Shown here: piece after piece, positions 47,896 to 57,184 of the stretch | How the letters are laid out: each line of letters opens with the position of its first letter | How positions within the stretch are numbered: the first letter of the stretch is position 1 | Source of the DNA: Geomonas diazotrophica | Lineage (GTDB): Bacteria > Desulfobacterota > Desulfuromonadia > Geobacterales > Geobacteraceae | Length of the DNA: 64,000 nt | Direction of reading: 5' to 3' | Assembly (NCBI RefSeq): GCF_018919385.1 | Contig: NZ_JAHLMF010000011.1 | Coordinates: forward strand, 1 to 64,000 | Notes under the pieces: generated by a model | Told to the model about the DNA's origin: nothing | Databases searched by the model: none | What the model saw: only the letters and a program-made list of their open reading frames with translations | Made by a program: the position numbers and the translations under genes

Positions 47896-50193
47896 ATGGG
47901 GTGGTGGCAGATCAACAATCTGAGTCTGCGGCGAAGGTTTTTCCTCCTTTCCTTCAGCATCATCCTCGTTTTTTCAGTGGCCGTGGCGGCAACCCTGTTC
48001 GCCGCCCAGAAGAACAAGCTTGAGCGCTCGCTCGAGAACAAGGGGAGAGGGCTCGCGAGGTATGTCTCGTCGGTCTGCACCGACGCGCTCATCCTGAAAG
48101 ACACCCTGCAGCTGGATGCCCTGGTCGCCGAAGTGCACGACGACGAGATCATCTACACCGTGATCGAGGACGAACGGGGAAACGCCCTCACCACCGCCGT
48201 CGCCAGCCTGAACAGCTCCCGCGCCAAGCTAAAGCCCTACCTGGACAAGCTCCCCCCCGACGCTCCCATCGGCACCATCATCGCGGCCCTGAAAAAGGAC
48301 CTGGACGTCGTGGAGTTGTCCCAAACGATCATGGTCGATTCATCGGTGCAGGGGGCGGTGCGGATCGGGCTCAGCAAGCACAACATCCACGCGCAACTGC
48401 TGCGGCAGACCGCCATCATCCTGGTGGGAATGCTCTTCATGTCGCTCACCCTCGCCATCACCCTGAACGTTGCCGCGAACCGGCTGGTGCTGCGCCCGGT
48501 CAGCGAACTGGCCCGGGTCGCCGACCAGCTCACGGCGGGGAACATGGCGGCCAGGGTGACCTCCTCCTCGGTCGGCGAAATCGAAACGGTTTGCAGAAGT
48601 TTCAACCTGATGGCGCAGCGGCTGGAGGGCGACATCGCCGAGCTCAAGCGCGCCGAGGCGAGCGTGCGTCTCGCCCAGGAGTCTCAGGAAGCCATCCTGA
48701 ACTCGATGCCGGACCTCATGTTCCGGACCGACCGGGACGGGGTGATCAAGGAGTTCCACTCATCGGCCATGAACCTCCTTTACCTCCCGCCGGAGCAGTT
48801 CATGGGGAGGAGCATCCCGGACATACTGCCGGAAGAACCGGCCCGGATCATCATGGCGGCCTTGGCGGAGGCGGAGAAAAACGGCTCTCACAGAGGGGCC
48901 GTATATTCCCTCGCCTTGCCGCAGGGGGAGATGTGGTTCGAACTTTCGGTCACCGCGATGGGGACCCCCTGCACCGGCTTCATAATGCTGGCCCGCGACG
49001 TCACCGAGCGCAGGCGCATGGTCGAAGAACAGCAGCAGCTGGAGAAACAGCTCCTGCATTCCCAGAAGCTGGAAAGCCTTGGGGTGCTGGCCGGAGGGAT
49101 CGCCCATGATTTCAACAACATCCTCATGGCCATCATGGGCAACGCCGAACTTGCCCTCATGCGGACCAACAAGGAGTCGCCGGCCATAGGCAACCTGCGC
49201 AGCATAGAGCAGGCCTCGGCCCGCGCCGCCGACCTGGCGGCCCAGATGCTGGCCTACTCCGGCAAAGGCAAGTTCATCATCGAACATCTCGACTTGAACC
49301 GCCTCCTGCAGGAGATGCTGCACATGCTCGAGGTTTCCATCTCGAAGAAGGCGGTGCTGCAATTCGATCTCGCCGAGTCGCTTCCTCATATCGAAGCCGA
49401 TACGACACAGATCCGCCAGGTCATCATGAACCTGGTCATCAACGCATCCGAAGCCATCGGGGAAAGAAACGGGACCATCTCGGTGAAAACCGGCAGCATC
49501 GAGTGCGACCGCAGCTACCTGAGGAACGTGTGGCAAAACGAGGAACTTCCGGAGGGGCTCTACGTATATTTCGAGATAACGGACACGGGCTGCGGCATGG
49601 ATGACGACACCCTGGCCAAGCTGTTCGATCCCTTCTTCACCACCAAGTTCACCGGTCGCGGCCTGGGGATGGCGGCAGTCCTGGGGATTGTCAGGGGGCA
49701 CAAGGGGGCCATCGTGGTTTACAGCGAGCCCGACCTCGGGACCACCATCAAGGTGCTCATACCGGCCAGCGACCAGCGGGCAGAGCCCGCAAGGCCCCAG
49801 CCCAGGGCTTCCGTGCAGTGGCAAGGGGCCGGGAACGTCCTTCTGGTCGATGACGAGGAGACCGTGCGCAACATCGGGTCGGAGATGCTCAAAGAACTGG
49901 GCTTTTCCCCGATAACGGCCAGCGACGGTAAGGAAGCGCTCGAGGCGTACCAGGCCACCCCCGGCATCGGGGTGGTCATCCTGGACCTGACCATGCCCAA
50001 CATGGACGGCGACCAGTGCCTGAACGAACTGAAAAAGCTCGCCCCCGGCGTGAAGGTCGTCATGTCCAGCGGCTTCAGCGAGGTCGAGCTGAAACAGAAA
50101 TTCCTGGGCAAGGAGGTCGCCGGGTTCATCCAGAAACCCTACAAGCTCTCGGAACTGAGGGAGATCCTGAGAAACGTCAGTCCAGGCACCTGA
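47896..50193 (+). CDS. Hybrid sensor histidine kinase paired with a PhnD-like binding protein
   Basis: A 765-residue membrane kinase: TM1 about 18-36, a small periplasmic domain (about 40-170, CHASE8-like), TM2 about 175-197, HAMP, PAS (about 270-375), HisKA with His404 in GGIAHDFNN, HATPase (GRGLGMAAVLGIV) and a C-terminal receiver with Asp697 in VVILDLTMPNMDG. Its periplasmic domain is small, consistent with sensing through the separate binding protein encoded just upstream. The 3' end overlaps the convergent radical SAM gene by 17 bp. Output is unknown. Confidence 0.93.
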   Translation: MGWWQINNLSLRRRFFLLSFSIILVFSVAVAATLFAAQKNKLERSLENKGRGLARYVSSVCTDALILKDTLQLDALVAEVHDDEIIYTVIEDERGNALTTAVASLNSSRAKLKPYLDKLPPDAPIGTIIAALKKDLDVVELSQTIMVDSSVQGAVRIGLSKHNIHAQLLRQTAIILVGMLFMSLTLAITLNVAANRLVLRPVSELARVADQLTAGNMAARVTSSSVGEIETVCRSFNLMAQRLEGDIAELKRAEASVRLAQESQEAILNSMPDLMFRTDRDGVIKEFHSSAMNLLYLPPEQFMGRSIPDILPEEPARIIMAALAEAEKNGSHRGAVYSLALPQGEMWFELSVTAMGTPCTGFIMLARDVTERRRMVEEQQQLEKQLLHSQKLESLGVLAGGIAHDFNNILMAIMGNAELALMRTNKESPAIGNLRSIEQASARAADLAAQMLAYSGKGKFIIEHLDLNRLLQEMLHMLEVSISKKAVLQFDLAESLPHIEADTTQIRQVIMNLVINASEAIGERNGTISVKTGSIECDRSYLRNVWQNEELPEGLYVYFEITDTGCGMDDDTLAKLFDPFFTTKFTGRGLGMAAVLGIVRGHKGAIVVYSEPDLGTTIKVLIPASDQRAEPARPQPRASVQWQGAGNVLLVDDEETVRNIGSEMLKELGFSPITASDGKEALEAYQATPGIGVVILDLTMPNMDGDQCLNELKKLAPGVKVVMSSGFSEVELKQKFLGKEVAGFIQKPYKLSELREILRNVSPGT

Positions 50194-51517
50194 ACACGCC
50201 GGAACTCCAGAGGCAGCTGCCGCAAGGCTCGGTGTTGACGTAGCAATCCTGGTCGAAACGCTCTGCCTGCACCAGGTCGCAGGGGGAGGTGTTGCACTCG
50301 GCGCAGGAAGGGTAGTCGTGACGCACGACGTTCTCGCGGTAGCCGCGGAACCTGGGGCTGTTCCAGATCTCCATCACGCCGCGTTCCTTCACGTTGCCGA
50401 ACACCCAGGGGTGCACCGGGTGCTGCCAGCCGTTGGCGTAGGAACTGCAGTGGTGCCACAGGTGGTAGCAGGGGTGCATGCCGCCGTCCCAGGAGATGAA
50501 GGCGCTCCCCTTCTCTATGAAGCTGCAGCCGCGCTTCTCGCGCCGGGCTATCTCCGGCAGCCGCAGGTCGATCCCGGTCCTGCGCGCAACCTGCGCAGCC
50601 TCCTCGAAGATATCCTGGCTGTGGTGGATCTTCGGCATATCCAGCGTAAAAAGCCTCTTCAGGTCCAGCGTGATCCCCCGCTGCTGGGCATCGGACTTCA
50701 TGGCCGCCACGAAATCGATGATCTGCCTGTCCTTGTCGGTCTTGCGGTAATTCCAGAGAACCTCGAAATAACGGCGGATATCGACCCCCTTTAGGTCGGC
50801 CTTGCTCTTCCAGCTCTGGAACAGGGTGATCGCCTCGTCGGTGCAGATGTCGTAGCTGCACTGCTGCAGGTGCGGTTCGTCGAAGGGGTGCAGGTGGGAG
50901 ACCAGCGCGAAGCTGACGCCGAACTCGGCCGCCCAGGAGAGCGCCGCGGGAAGCTGCCCCAGGTTGTCGCGCATCACCACGAACTCGACGCCGATCTCCA
51001 TGTCGGGACGGCGGCAGGCGGTCTTGGCGGCGCCCAGGGCGTTGAGGGCGTGCTCCAGGTCGACCAGCTGGCTCCCCGAGCGGATGGAGCTGAAGGTGTT
51101 GGCGTCGACACCGTCCATCGAGAGGCAGATCCGGTCCACGCCGGCGTTCAGAAGCGACACGGCGCGCAGGTGCGACAAAAGCAGCCCGTTACTCTGGAAA
51201 CCGATCCAGCTTCCTGCCGGCATGAGCTTCTTGGCGCGGCTTATGAAGTGCTCCAGGCGCGTGTTCAGTAGCGGCTCGCCCACGCCGTTCAAGACCAGCG
51301 ATTCCAGGTTGGGGAGCGCCGGTTCCAGTTCGCTGAAGGTGGCGAGGTCGAGGTCGCCGTCCCTGTCCCGGCTGCCGTCACCGTTCTGCTTCATGCACAT
51401 CACGCAGTTCAGGTTGCAGCGGCTGGTGGTTTCCACGAACAGCTTGGAAGGGTATTCCCGGAAGGCCGGCTCGTTGGCCGGCATGAATTCTGACAGCGCC
51501 GCTGCGTTGGTCTGCAT
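50177..51517 (-). CDS. Radical SAM/SPASM-domain protein
   Basis: 446 residues. The [4Fe-4S] cluster motif C34-x3-C38-x2-C41 (CNLNCVMC) starts the radical SAM core, and the C-terminal part is a SPASM-like auxiliary-cluster domain: DGGMHPCYHLW, CAECNTSPCDL, DCYVNTEPCGSCLW, several Cys. Enzymes with this build modify peptides or other substrates. No precursor peptide gene was seen nearby. It is convergent with the upstream kinase gene (17-bp overlap). Substrate unknown. Confidence 0.92.
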   Translation of the reverse strand: MQTNAAALSEFMPANEPAFREYPSKLFVETTSRCNLNCVMCMKQNGDGSRDRDGDLDLATFSELEPALPNLESLVLNGVGEPLLNTRLEHFISRAKKLMPAGSWIGFQSNGLLLSHLRAVSLLNAGVDRICLSMDGVDANTFSSIRSGSQLVDLEHALNALGAAKTACRRPDMEIGVEFVVMRDNLGQLPAALSWAAEFGVSFALVSHLHPFDEPHLQQCSYDICTDEAITLFQSWKSKADLKGVDIRRYFEVLWNYRKTDKDRQIIDFVAAMKSDAQQRGITLDLKRLFTLDMPKIHHSQDIFEEAAQVARRTGIDLRLPEIARREKRGCSFIEKGSAFISWDGGMHPCYHLWHHCSSYANGWQHPVHPWVFGNVKERGVMEIWNSPRFRGYRENVVRHDYPSCAECNTSPCDLVQAERFDQDCYVNTEPCGSCLWSSGVFRCLD

Positions 51518-51744
51518 CTATCGATCCTCGTCTTAGTCGCGTGTGTGCCTTCCCAGGTACGGGAGGAGGTTCGACTACCCCCTCGCCCCCCGGGAGACGA
51601 CCGGACCGGGGAGGTGCCGCCCCAATCAAGACGTCCCGTCCGGCCGTTCCCGGGAGGCGAAGAGTTCGTGTGGAGCCGGTTGTCGCTGTTTTTGTTCCAG
51701 CCCGCCCCCCTAGCCCCTGCTTATCCCTAACCCAGGATTTTTCC

Positions 51745-53715
51745 TTAGGCTTTAAGCCCCTCGGCCACCAGCTCCGCGATGTCCTTCACGTTGGTGCCGC
51801 CGTTGGAGCGATCCTTCAGGCCGTCTTCCATCATGGTCATGCAGTAGGGGCAGGTGGTGCAGATGGTGCTCGGCTTGCCCGCCAGCGCCTCGTTGACCCG
51901 GTTCAGGTTGATCCTCTCGCCGAGATGCTCCTCCATCCACATGCGACCGCCGCCGGCCCCGCAGCAGAAGGAATTCTCGCGGTTTCTCTCCATCTCGGCC
52001 GGCGCGCTCCCGGTGGCCTGCGCGATCACCGTGCGGGGCGCCTCGTAGACCCCGTTGTGGCGGCCGAGGTAGCAGGAATCGTGAAAAACGATGTTGCCAC
52101 CCTTCTTCTCGTGGTGGTCGAGCTTCAGTTTCCCCTGGGCCAGAAGCGACTCGATGAACTCGGCGTGCGGGATCACCTCCAGCTCCAGCCCGTACTGCCG
52201 GTAATCGTTCTTGAGCGTCGTGAAGCAGTGGGGGCATTGGGTGACCACCTTGGTCACACCCTTTTCCTGGAACTGCGCCACGTTCTCCCTGGCCATCTTG
52301 TCGAAGAGGTACTCGTTCCCCAGCCGGCGCAGGCTGTCGCCGCAGCACTTCTCCTCCTTGCCGAGGATGCCGAAGGAGACACCGGCCGCCTCCATGATCC
52401 GGGTCATGGCGAGGGTAACCTGCTTGCTGCGCGAGTCGAAGGATCCCGCGCACCCCACGAAGTAGAGGTACTCGGTCTTGCCCGCCTCGAACTGCCGCAC
52501 GTCGCGGCCGCCGGCCCACTTGCCGCGCTCGCCGGGGGCGATCCCCCACGGGTTCGAGCGCTGCTCCATGTTCTCGAAGAGGTTCAGGAGCTCTTCCGGG
52601 AAATCGGCTTCCATCTGCACCAGGTGCCGGCGCATCTTGGTGATCTTGGGCATCTGCTCGATGAAGACCGGGCAGGCCGCCAGGCAGGCGCCGCAGCTGG
52701 TGCAGGACCAGAGAGCGTCGGGCCTGATGCTCCCCTCGGCGTCGCCGATCACCGGCACGGTGGGCTCGCCGCCGCGCTGCAACAGATCGCCGTTGGCCAG
52801 AAGGTTCACCTTGATGTCGTGCATCACCAGCCGCGGGTTGAGCGGCTTGCCGGTGCTGGCGGCCGGGCAGGATTTCTCGCAGCGGCCGCACTCGGTGCAG
52901 GAGAAGGAGTCGAAGAGATCCTTCCAGGTGAAGCGGTCGATGCTCCCGGCGCCGTACACGTTCCCCTCGACGAACTCCTCGCGCGGTTGCGTGTTCGGGG
53001 CATCGAGCCCCTTGAAGAAGCAGTTGGGGATCGCGGCCAGGATGTGCATGTGCTTGCTGTAGGGAAGGTAGTTCAGGAAGAACAGGAGCACGCCTGCGTG
53101 CAGCCACCAGGAAACCTGGGCCACACTCTTCAGCGTCTCCCCCCCCTCCCCCGAAAGAAGCGAGGAGAGCGCCCGTGAGACCGGCATGGACTGGGCGGCG
53201 CCTTCCGCGCCCAGGGCGATCTCGGCCGCGTGGAGCCCGAAGTAGGCGAGCATCAGCGTGCCGATCATGGAGAGGATGCCGAAGGCCTCGCCGGTGCGGG
53301 CTCCCTCGTAGGGAGGCGCCACCGCCCTCCTCACCAGCGCGATCGCCACGGCGGTAAGGGCGCAGAGCGAGACCACGTCGAACACGAAGACCAGCGGCAG
53401 GTAGAGCGCCTGCGGCAGAACTGCCGAAAGCCTGGCCGCAGGGAATACCCCCGCCACCAGGAACTCCGTGTTGGCAACGGCCAGGATCAGGAACGACCAG
53501 AAGATGAAGAGATGGTTGACGCCGAAGGGACGGCTCACCACCCTCTTCTGGAGGAAGGCGAACTCGAACATCCCCTGCAGCCTTTCCGGGAGGCTCGAGA
53601 AACGGTCTTCGGCGGCGCCGACGGCGACGAGGCTGAAACGGCGGTAGCAGCTCCAGGCGAAGATCGCGCAGGCTGCGGCCAGAAGCGGTGTGAAGATGAC
53701 AGGATCAGGTTGCAT
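51745..53715 (-). CDS. Membrane Fe-S oxidoreductase linked to EtfAB (EMO/HdrD type)
   Basis: A 656-residue protein. N-terminal ~300 residues have five or six TM helices of a NarI-like cytochrome-b type domain (about residues 8-27, 83-107 and onward). Then a ferredoxin-like region with CTECGRCEKSCP and CTSCGACLAACP, and two HdrD/CCG domains (CCGDSLRRLG; CCGAGGGRMWMEE). This is the layout of the EtfAB:menaquinone oxidoreductase (EMO), which passes electrons from acyl-CoA oxidation to quinone. ATG at 53715 follows AAGGA; an upstream in-frame ATG lacks support. It is downstream of etfA. Confidence 0.9.
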   Translation of the reverse strand: MQPDPVIFTPLLAAACAIFAWSCYRRFSLVAVGAAEDRFSSLPERLQGMFEFAFLQKRVVSRPFGVNHLFIFWSFLILAVANTEFLVAGVFPAARLSAVLPQALYLPLVFVFDVVSLCALTAVAIALVRRAVAPPYEGARTGEAFGILSMIGTLMLAYFGLHAAEIALGAEGAAQSMPVSRALSSLLSGEGGETLKSVAQVSWWLHAGVLLFFLNYLPYSKHMHILAAIPNCFFKGLDAPNTQPREEFVEGNVYGAGSIDRFTWKDLFDSFSCTECGRCEKSCPAASTGKPLNPRLVMHDIKVNLLANGDLLQRGGEPTVPVIGDAEGSIRPDALWSCTSCGACLAACPVFIEQMPKITKMRRHLVQMEADFPEELLNLFENMEQRSNPWGIAPGERGKWAGGRDVRQFEAGKTEYLYFVGCAGSFDSRSKQVTLAMTRIMEAAGVSFGILGKEEKCCGDSLRRLGNEYLFDKMARENVAQFQEKGVTKVVTQCPHCFTTLKNDYRQYGLELEVIPHAEFIESLLAQGKLKLDHHEKKGGNIVFHDSCYLGRHNGVYEAPRTVIAQATGSAPAEMERNRENSFCCGAGGGRMWMEEHLGERINLNRVNEALAGKPSTICTTCPYCMTMMEDGLKDRSNGGTNVKDIAELVAEGLKA

Positions 53716-54004
53716 ATGCGTGTCCTTGTAAGTGTGATGGTAAGCGGTGGCGGTCGCTTGCTCCATTCTCCCGAGGCCCACTCAGCCCTCGCCCCCCGGG
53801 CTCGCCCACCGTAGGGCGCCGTCCGGAGGTGGGAGAGGGTCAGGGGGAGGGGGATGCCTCAACCCCACGTCGACGCATTACCACGGCAAGCGGTCCCCTC
53901 ACCCCTCCCCTCTCCTCCCTGCGGGTCGAAGCCCTACGGCGGGAGAAGGCCCGAAGGGCGAGGGAGAGTTCCTGTAAGCCGGCTGCGACGGGAGAAGCCG
54001 TCCG
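53716..54004. repeat. Intergenic region with REP-like repeats between EMO and etfA
   Basis: 289 bp that hold C/G-rich repeat pieces: TGGGAGAGGGTCAGGGGGAG near 53831, and the palindromic CCCTCACCCCTCCCCTCTCC...GGGAGAAGGCCC near 53899-53960, whose arms include GTCGAAGCCCTACGGC. No supportable gene; promoter not found. Confidence 0.55.
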
Positions 54005-55354
54005 CTACGCCGCTTTGCTGTCCTTGACCTCGACGCTCCCCTTGCTCGCCTTCATCTCGCGCAGGGCGGCGACAAGGGCCGGGACCACGTCGAACAGGTC
54101 GCCCACGATGCCGTAATTGGCCACCTCGAAGATGGGGGCTTCCTTGTCGCGGTTGATGGCGACGATCAGGTCGGAGTCCTGCATACCCACCAGGTGCTGA
54201 ATCGCGCCGGAGATGCCGCAGGCTATGTAGATCTTGGGGCGCACCGTCTTCCCGGTCTGCCCGACCTGGCGGTCGCCCGGCATCCATCCCGCGTCGACTG
54301 CGCTGCGCGAGGCGCCTACCACGCCGCCCAACTCGTCGGCCAGCTCCTGCAGGATGGCGAAGTTCTCCTTGGCCATCATGCCGCGTCCCCCCGAGACGAT
54401 GAACTCCGCGCCGGCGATGTCGACGTCACCCGCCTTCTTGTCGCGGATCACCTCGAGCACCTTGGTGAAGATGTCCGCCTCGGAGATAGGGAGGCTGGCC
54501 GGTACGATCTTGCCGCTGCGACCCGGCATCTGCGCCGGCATCGGCATCACGTGGGAGCGCACCGTCGCCATCTGGGGACGGAAGCGGTCGCACATGATGG
54601 TCGCCATGATGTTGCCGCCGAAGGCCGGGCGGGTCTGCATGAGGTTGCGCTTGGCGTCGATGTCCAGGCCGGTGCAGTCGGCGGTGAGGCCGGTCTTGAC
54701 CCGGGTCGCCACGGCGCCGGCCAGGTCGCGTCCCATGCCGGTCGCGCCCATGAGGACGATCTCCGGCTTGAACTTGTCGATCAGGTGGCACAGGGCGTCC
54801 AGGTACGGGTAGGTGCGGTAGTGCTTGAGCACCGGCTGGTCCATGAGGTAGGCCTTGTCCGCGCCGTAGCTGAAGGACTCGTGGCACAGGTGCTCCACCT
54901 GGTCCCCCATGACCACCGCGCAGAGCTCGACCCCCAGCTTGGCGGCGAGTTCCTTACCCTTGCCCATGAGCTCCCAGGATACGCGGGCCGCCTCCCCCTC
55001 GGTCTGCTCCACGAAGACCCAGACCCCGCGGTAGGCCGCCACCAGCTCGCGGCGCGCCAGCTCGTCCGGGTCCGCATCCTCTTCGGCCAGCTCCTGCTGC
55101 CCGGCGAGCTGCGCCAGGATCTCCAGTTCCTCGGGGGAGTAGAAGATCTCCAGGGCCGACCCAGGGCAGGCCTTCACGCACTTCAGGCAGCCGATGCACT
55201 TGGAGAGCTCGATCTGCGGCTCGCCCCCCTCGCTCATCTGGATGCCGTCCACCGGACAGCTGCTCTGGCAGCGCGCGCCGCAGGCGATGCACTTCCCCTC
55301 GATCAGGCGAACCTTGCCCCGCGGCTTCTTCAGTTTGGTTTTGGCTTCAGCCAT
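54005..55354 (-). CDS. etfA: Electron transfer flavoprotein alpha subunit with N-terminal ferredoxin domain
   Basis: A 449-residue subunit. The first ~75 residues form a two-cluster ferredoxin (CIACGARCQSSCP, CIGCLKCVKACP) not present in classic EtfA (about 310 residues); the remainder is EtfA with FAD-binding C-terminus (SGRGMMAKENFAIL, GASRSAVDAGWMPGDRQVGQTG, IYIACGISGAIQH). The extra clusters fit electron transfer towards the Fe-S partner encoded next. Works with EtfB as an FAD-containing electron carrier for acyl-CoA dehydrogenases. SD GAGAGG. Downstream gene is EMO. Confidence 0.95.
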   Translation of the reverse strand: MAEAKTKLKKPRGKVRLIEGKCIACGARCQSSCPVDGIQMSEGGEPQIELSKCIGCLKCVKACPGSALEIFYSPEELEILAQLAGQQELAEEDADPDELARRELVAAYRGVWVFVEQTEGEAARVSWELMGKGKELAAKLGVELCAVVMGDQVEHLCHESFSYGADKAYLMDQPVLKHYRTYPYLDALCHLIDKFKPEIVLMGATGMGRDLAGAVATRVKTGLTADCTGLDIDAKRNLMQTRPAFGGNIMATIMCDRFRPQMATVRSHVMPMPAQMPGRSGKIVPASLPISEADIFTKVLEVIRDKKAGDVDIAGAEFIVSGGRGMMAKENFAILQELADELGGVVGASRSAVDAGWMPGDRQVGQTGKTVRPKIYIACGISGAIQHLVGMQDSDLIVAINRDKEAPIFEVANYGIVGDLFDVVPALVAALREMKASKGSVEVKDSKAA

Positions 55355-55462
55355 CAGCTCAGTCCTCTCGTTAATAAATTACACAGCGCCGACAGGTCCT
55401 CGTACCCTTCCCCGATGGGGAGGTTTTTTGGGGGGGAGCTCCTGCTCCGGTCGGCCTGGCGA

Positions 55463-56275
55463 TTACACCGCCAGCATGTCGCTCGCCACCAGCTTCTCCA
55501 GCAGCAACCGGGCGGTCCCCGCCGGGTCGCCCATGCCGTCGCCGATGATCTCGCCCGCGGCACGCTGCGGCGAGAAGATCCTGCTCACCCAGGTGGGAGA
55601 CCCCTTAAGGCCGACGCTGTTCGGGTCCAGCTTGAGTTCGTTGTTGTCCCAGACCTTCACCTCGGCCTTGGCCGCCTTGAGCCGCATGGGGACTGTCGGG
55701 TAGCGCGGGCGATTCAGCTCGCGCACCACGGTGATCATGGCCGGGAGCTTCGCCTCCACGATCTCGTAGCGCCCTTCCAGCTTGCGCCGGACCCTTATTT
55801 TCTTGGACAGGAAGTCCAGGTGCTCGATCCGGTCCACCAGCGTGAGCTGCGAGAACCCGAGGCGTATGGCGATACCCGGGCCCACCTGGGCCGTGTCGCC
55901 GTCGATGGTCTGCTTGCCGCAGAACACGATCCCCACCTCGTCCTCCTGGGCCAGCTTCCTGATCGCCGCGGCCAGCACGTTGCTGGTTGAAAGGGTGTCC
56001 GCCCCGCCGAAGGCGCGGTCCGAGCAGAGGATCGCCTCGTCGACGCCCAAAGCCAGCGCCTTTCTCAGCGTCGCCTCGGTGTTGGGCGGCCCCATCGAGA
56101 GAGCGGCGGCCTTGAAACCGTAGCGGGCCTTCATGCGCAGGCTTTCCTCGAGGGCATGGGTGTCGTAAGGGTTGACGATGAAGGGAATGCCATCGCGCAC
56201 CAGCGTGTTGGTGACCGGGTCAATCTGCACCTGGGTCGTATCCGGCACCTGTTTGATGCAAGCAACTACGTACAT
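55463..56275 (-). CDS. etfB: Electron transfer flavoprotein beta subunit
   Basis: A 270-residue protein matching EtfB: VACIKQVPDTTQVQIDP at the start, ALALGVDEAILCSD and the nucleotide-binding GKQTIDGDTAQVGPGIA motif; normal length. Partner of EtfA, encoded next on the same strand after a 108-bp gap. The pair accepts electrons from acyl-CoA dehydrogenases or related enzymes. Whether it bifurcates cannot be told by eye. SD GGAGAGGAG; first gene of the etfB-etfA-EMO run. Confidence 0.95.
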   Translation of the reverse strand: MYVVACIKQVPDTTQVQIDPVTNTLVRDGIPFIVNPYDTHALEESLRMKARYGFKAAALSMGPPNTEATLRKALALGVDEAILCSDRAFGGADTLSTSNVLAAAIRKLAQEDEVGIVFCGKQTIDGDTAQVGPGIAIRLGFSQLTLVDRIEHLDFLSKKIRVRRKLEGRYEIVEAKLPAMITVVRELNRPRYPTVPMRLKAAKAEVKVWDNNELKLDPNSVGLKGSPTWVSRIFSPQRAAGEIIGDGMGDPAGTARLLLEKLVASDMLAV

Positions 56276-56425
56276 GCGAACTCCTCTCCTTCACAAACAA
56301 ACATTGACCGAAAAGCTTCCACCGACTTTCAGCCACAGTTCATCGGCTCCACCAGGTCCATTGCGTCCGCCGGGTCCATCAGGGTTCCGGTGGCAGTTCG
56401 GCGCGAGGCACTGGTGGCTGGCGGC

Positions 56426-56602
56426 TTACGCCTCCATCCGCCGGGAAAGTTCCCACTGCTCACGGAACAGAGCGAACGCCTCGCGCATGATGAAGGAAGC
56501 CTTCTTCCCCCTCTTGTCCATCAGCTTCTGGATTGCGTCCCGCTCGTCGTCGCTCATACGGATCGAGATGATGTTCACTTTTTTCTGGCTTCTGTCCTTC
56601 AT
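56426..56602 (-). CDS. Small ribbon-helix-helix (CopG-like) DNA-binding protein
   Basis: A 58-residue protein that is easy to miss: start ATG 56602 with GGGGAG 5 nt upstream, end TAA at 56426-56428. The N-terminus KKVNIISIRMSDDERDAIQK (basic strand, then helix) and ASFIMREAFALF match ribbon-helix-helix transcription regulators. No toxin gene lies next to it. Its position, between the etf genes and the MOSC gene, suggests local control; target unknown. I assembled it from the minus strand by hand. Confidence 0.8.
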   Translation of the reverse strand: MKDRSQKKVNIISIRMSDDERDAIQKLMDKRGKKASFIMREAFALFREQWELSRRMEA

Positions 56603-56643
56603 GACTTCTCCCCTTCTTTAGACATCCTGAAAATATGCTGCGC

Positions 56644-57075
56644 TTAAAGCAGCTCGATCTTGTCGTCGGGGCGCACCACCCCGCCGCTTACCACCGTGGC
56701 AAAGACACCTTCCTTGGGCATGACGCAGTCGCCGGCCTGGTAGTAGATGGCGCAGCGGGTGTGGCAGACCTTCCCGATCTGGGAGATCTCCAGCACCACC
56801 GGCCCGATGCCGAGCCGCGCGCCGATCGGGAGGTGCATCAGGTCGATCCCCCGCGTGGTGATGTTTTCCGCGAAGTCCCCGGCGCCCACAGAAAGCCCCA
56901 GTTGCACCATCTTGTCGATGCTCTCCTGGGCGAGGAGGCTCACCTGGCGATGCCAATCCCCCGCGTGACCGTCACCGATGATGCCGAAGTTCTCCCTAAG
57001 GTGCACCTCCGGCGCCGCCTTCTTTCTCTCGCCCTTGTTGCGGCTTATGTTGACCGCCACTACCGATGCGCTCAT
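56644..57075 (-). CDS. MOSC-domain protein
   Basis: A 143-residue single-domain MOSC protein: GIIGDGHAGDWHRQVSLL, then FAENITTRGIDL, and KVCHTRCAIYYQAGDCVMPKEG with the conserved Cys. MOSC proteins carry sulfur for metal-sulfur cofactors, especially molybdenum cofactor; here the neighbour is moaA, 109 bp upstream on the same strand, which supports a molybdenum/tungsten cofactor role. I chose the ATG at 57075, with GGAGG 5 nt upstream; an in-frame ATG four codons earlier overlaps the SD. Confidence 0.92.
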   Translation of the reverse strand: MSASVVAVNISRNKGERKKAAPEVHLRENFGIIGDGHAGDWHRQVSLLAQESIDKMVQLGLSVGAGDFAENITTRGIDLMHLPIGARLGIGPVVLEISQIGKVCHTRCAIYYQAGDCVMPKEGVFATVVSGGVVRPDDKIELL

Positions 57076-57184
57076 AACTTCCTCCATGTGAGCCGGGTAG
57101 TCAGGGGGACAGGCACCTGCGGAGCCAGTCCCCTGTACCCCGTTTTTTCGCTAGCCCCTGGCCCCTAGTCCCTAGCCCCTGCCT

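Noticed and set aside
55420-55450. T-rich hairpin between etfB and etfA as a terminator
   Set aside because: The T tract is on the plus strand while both genes are read on the minus strand.
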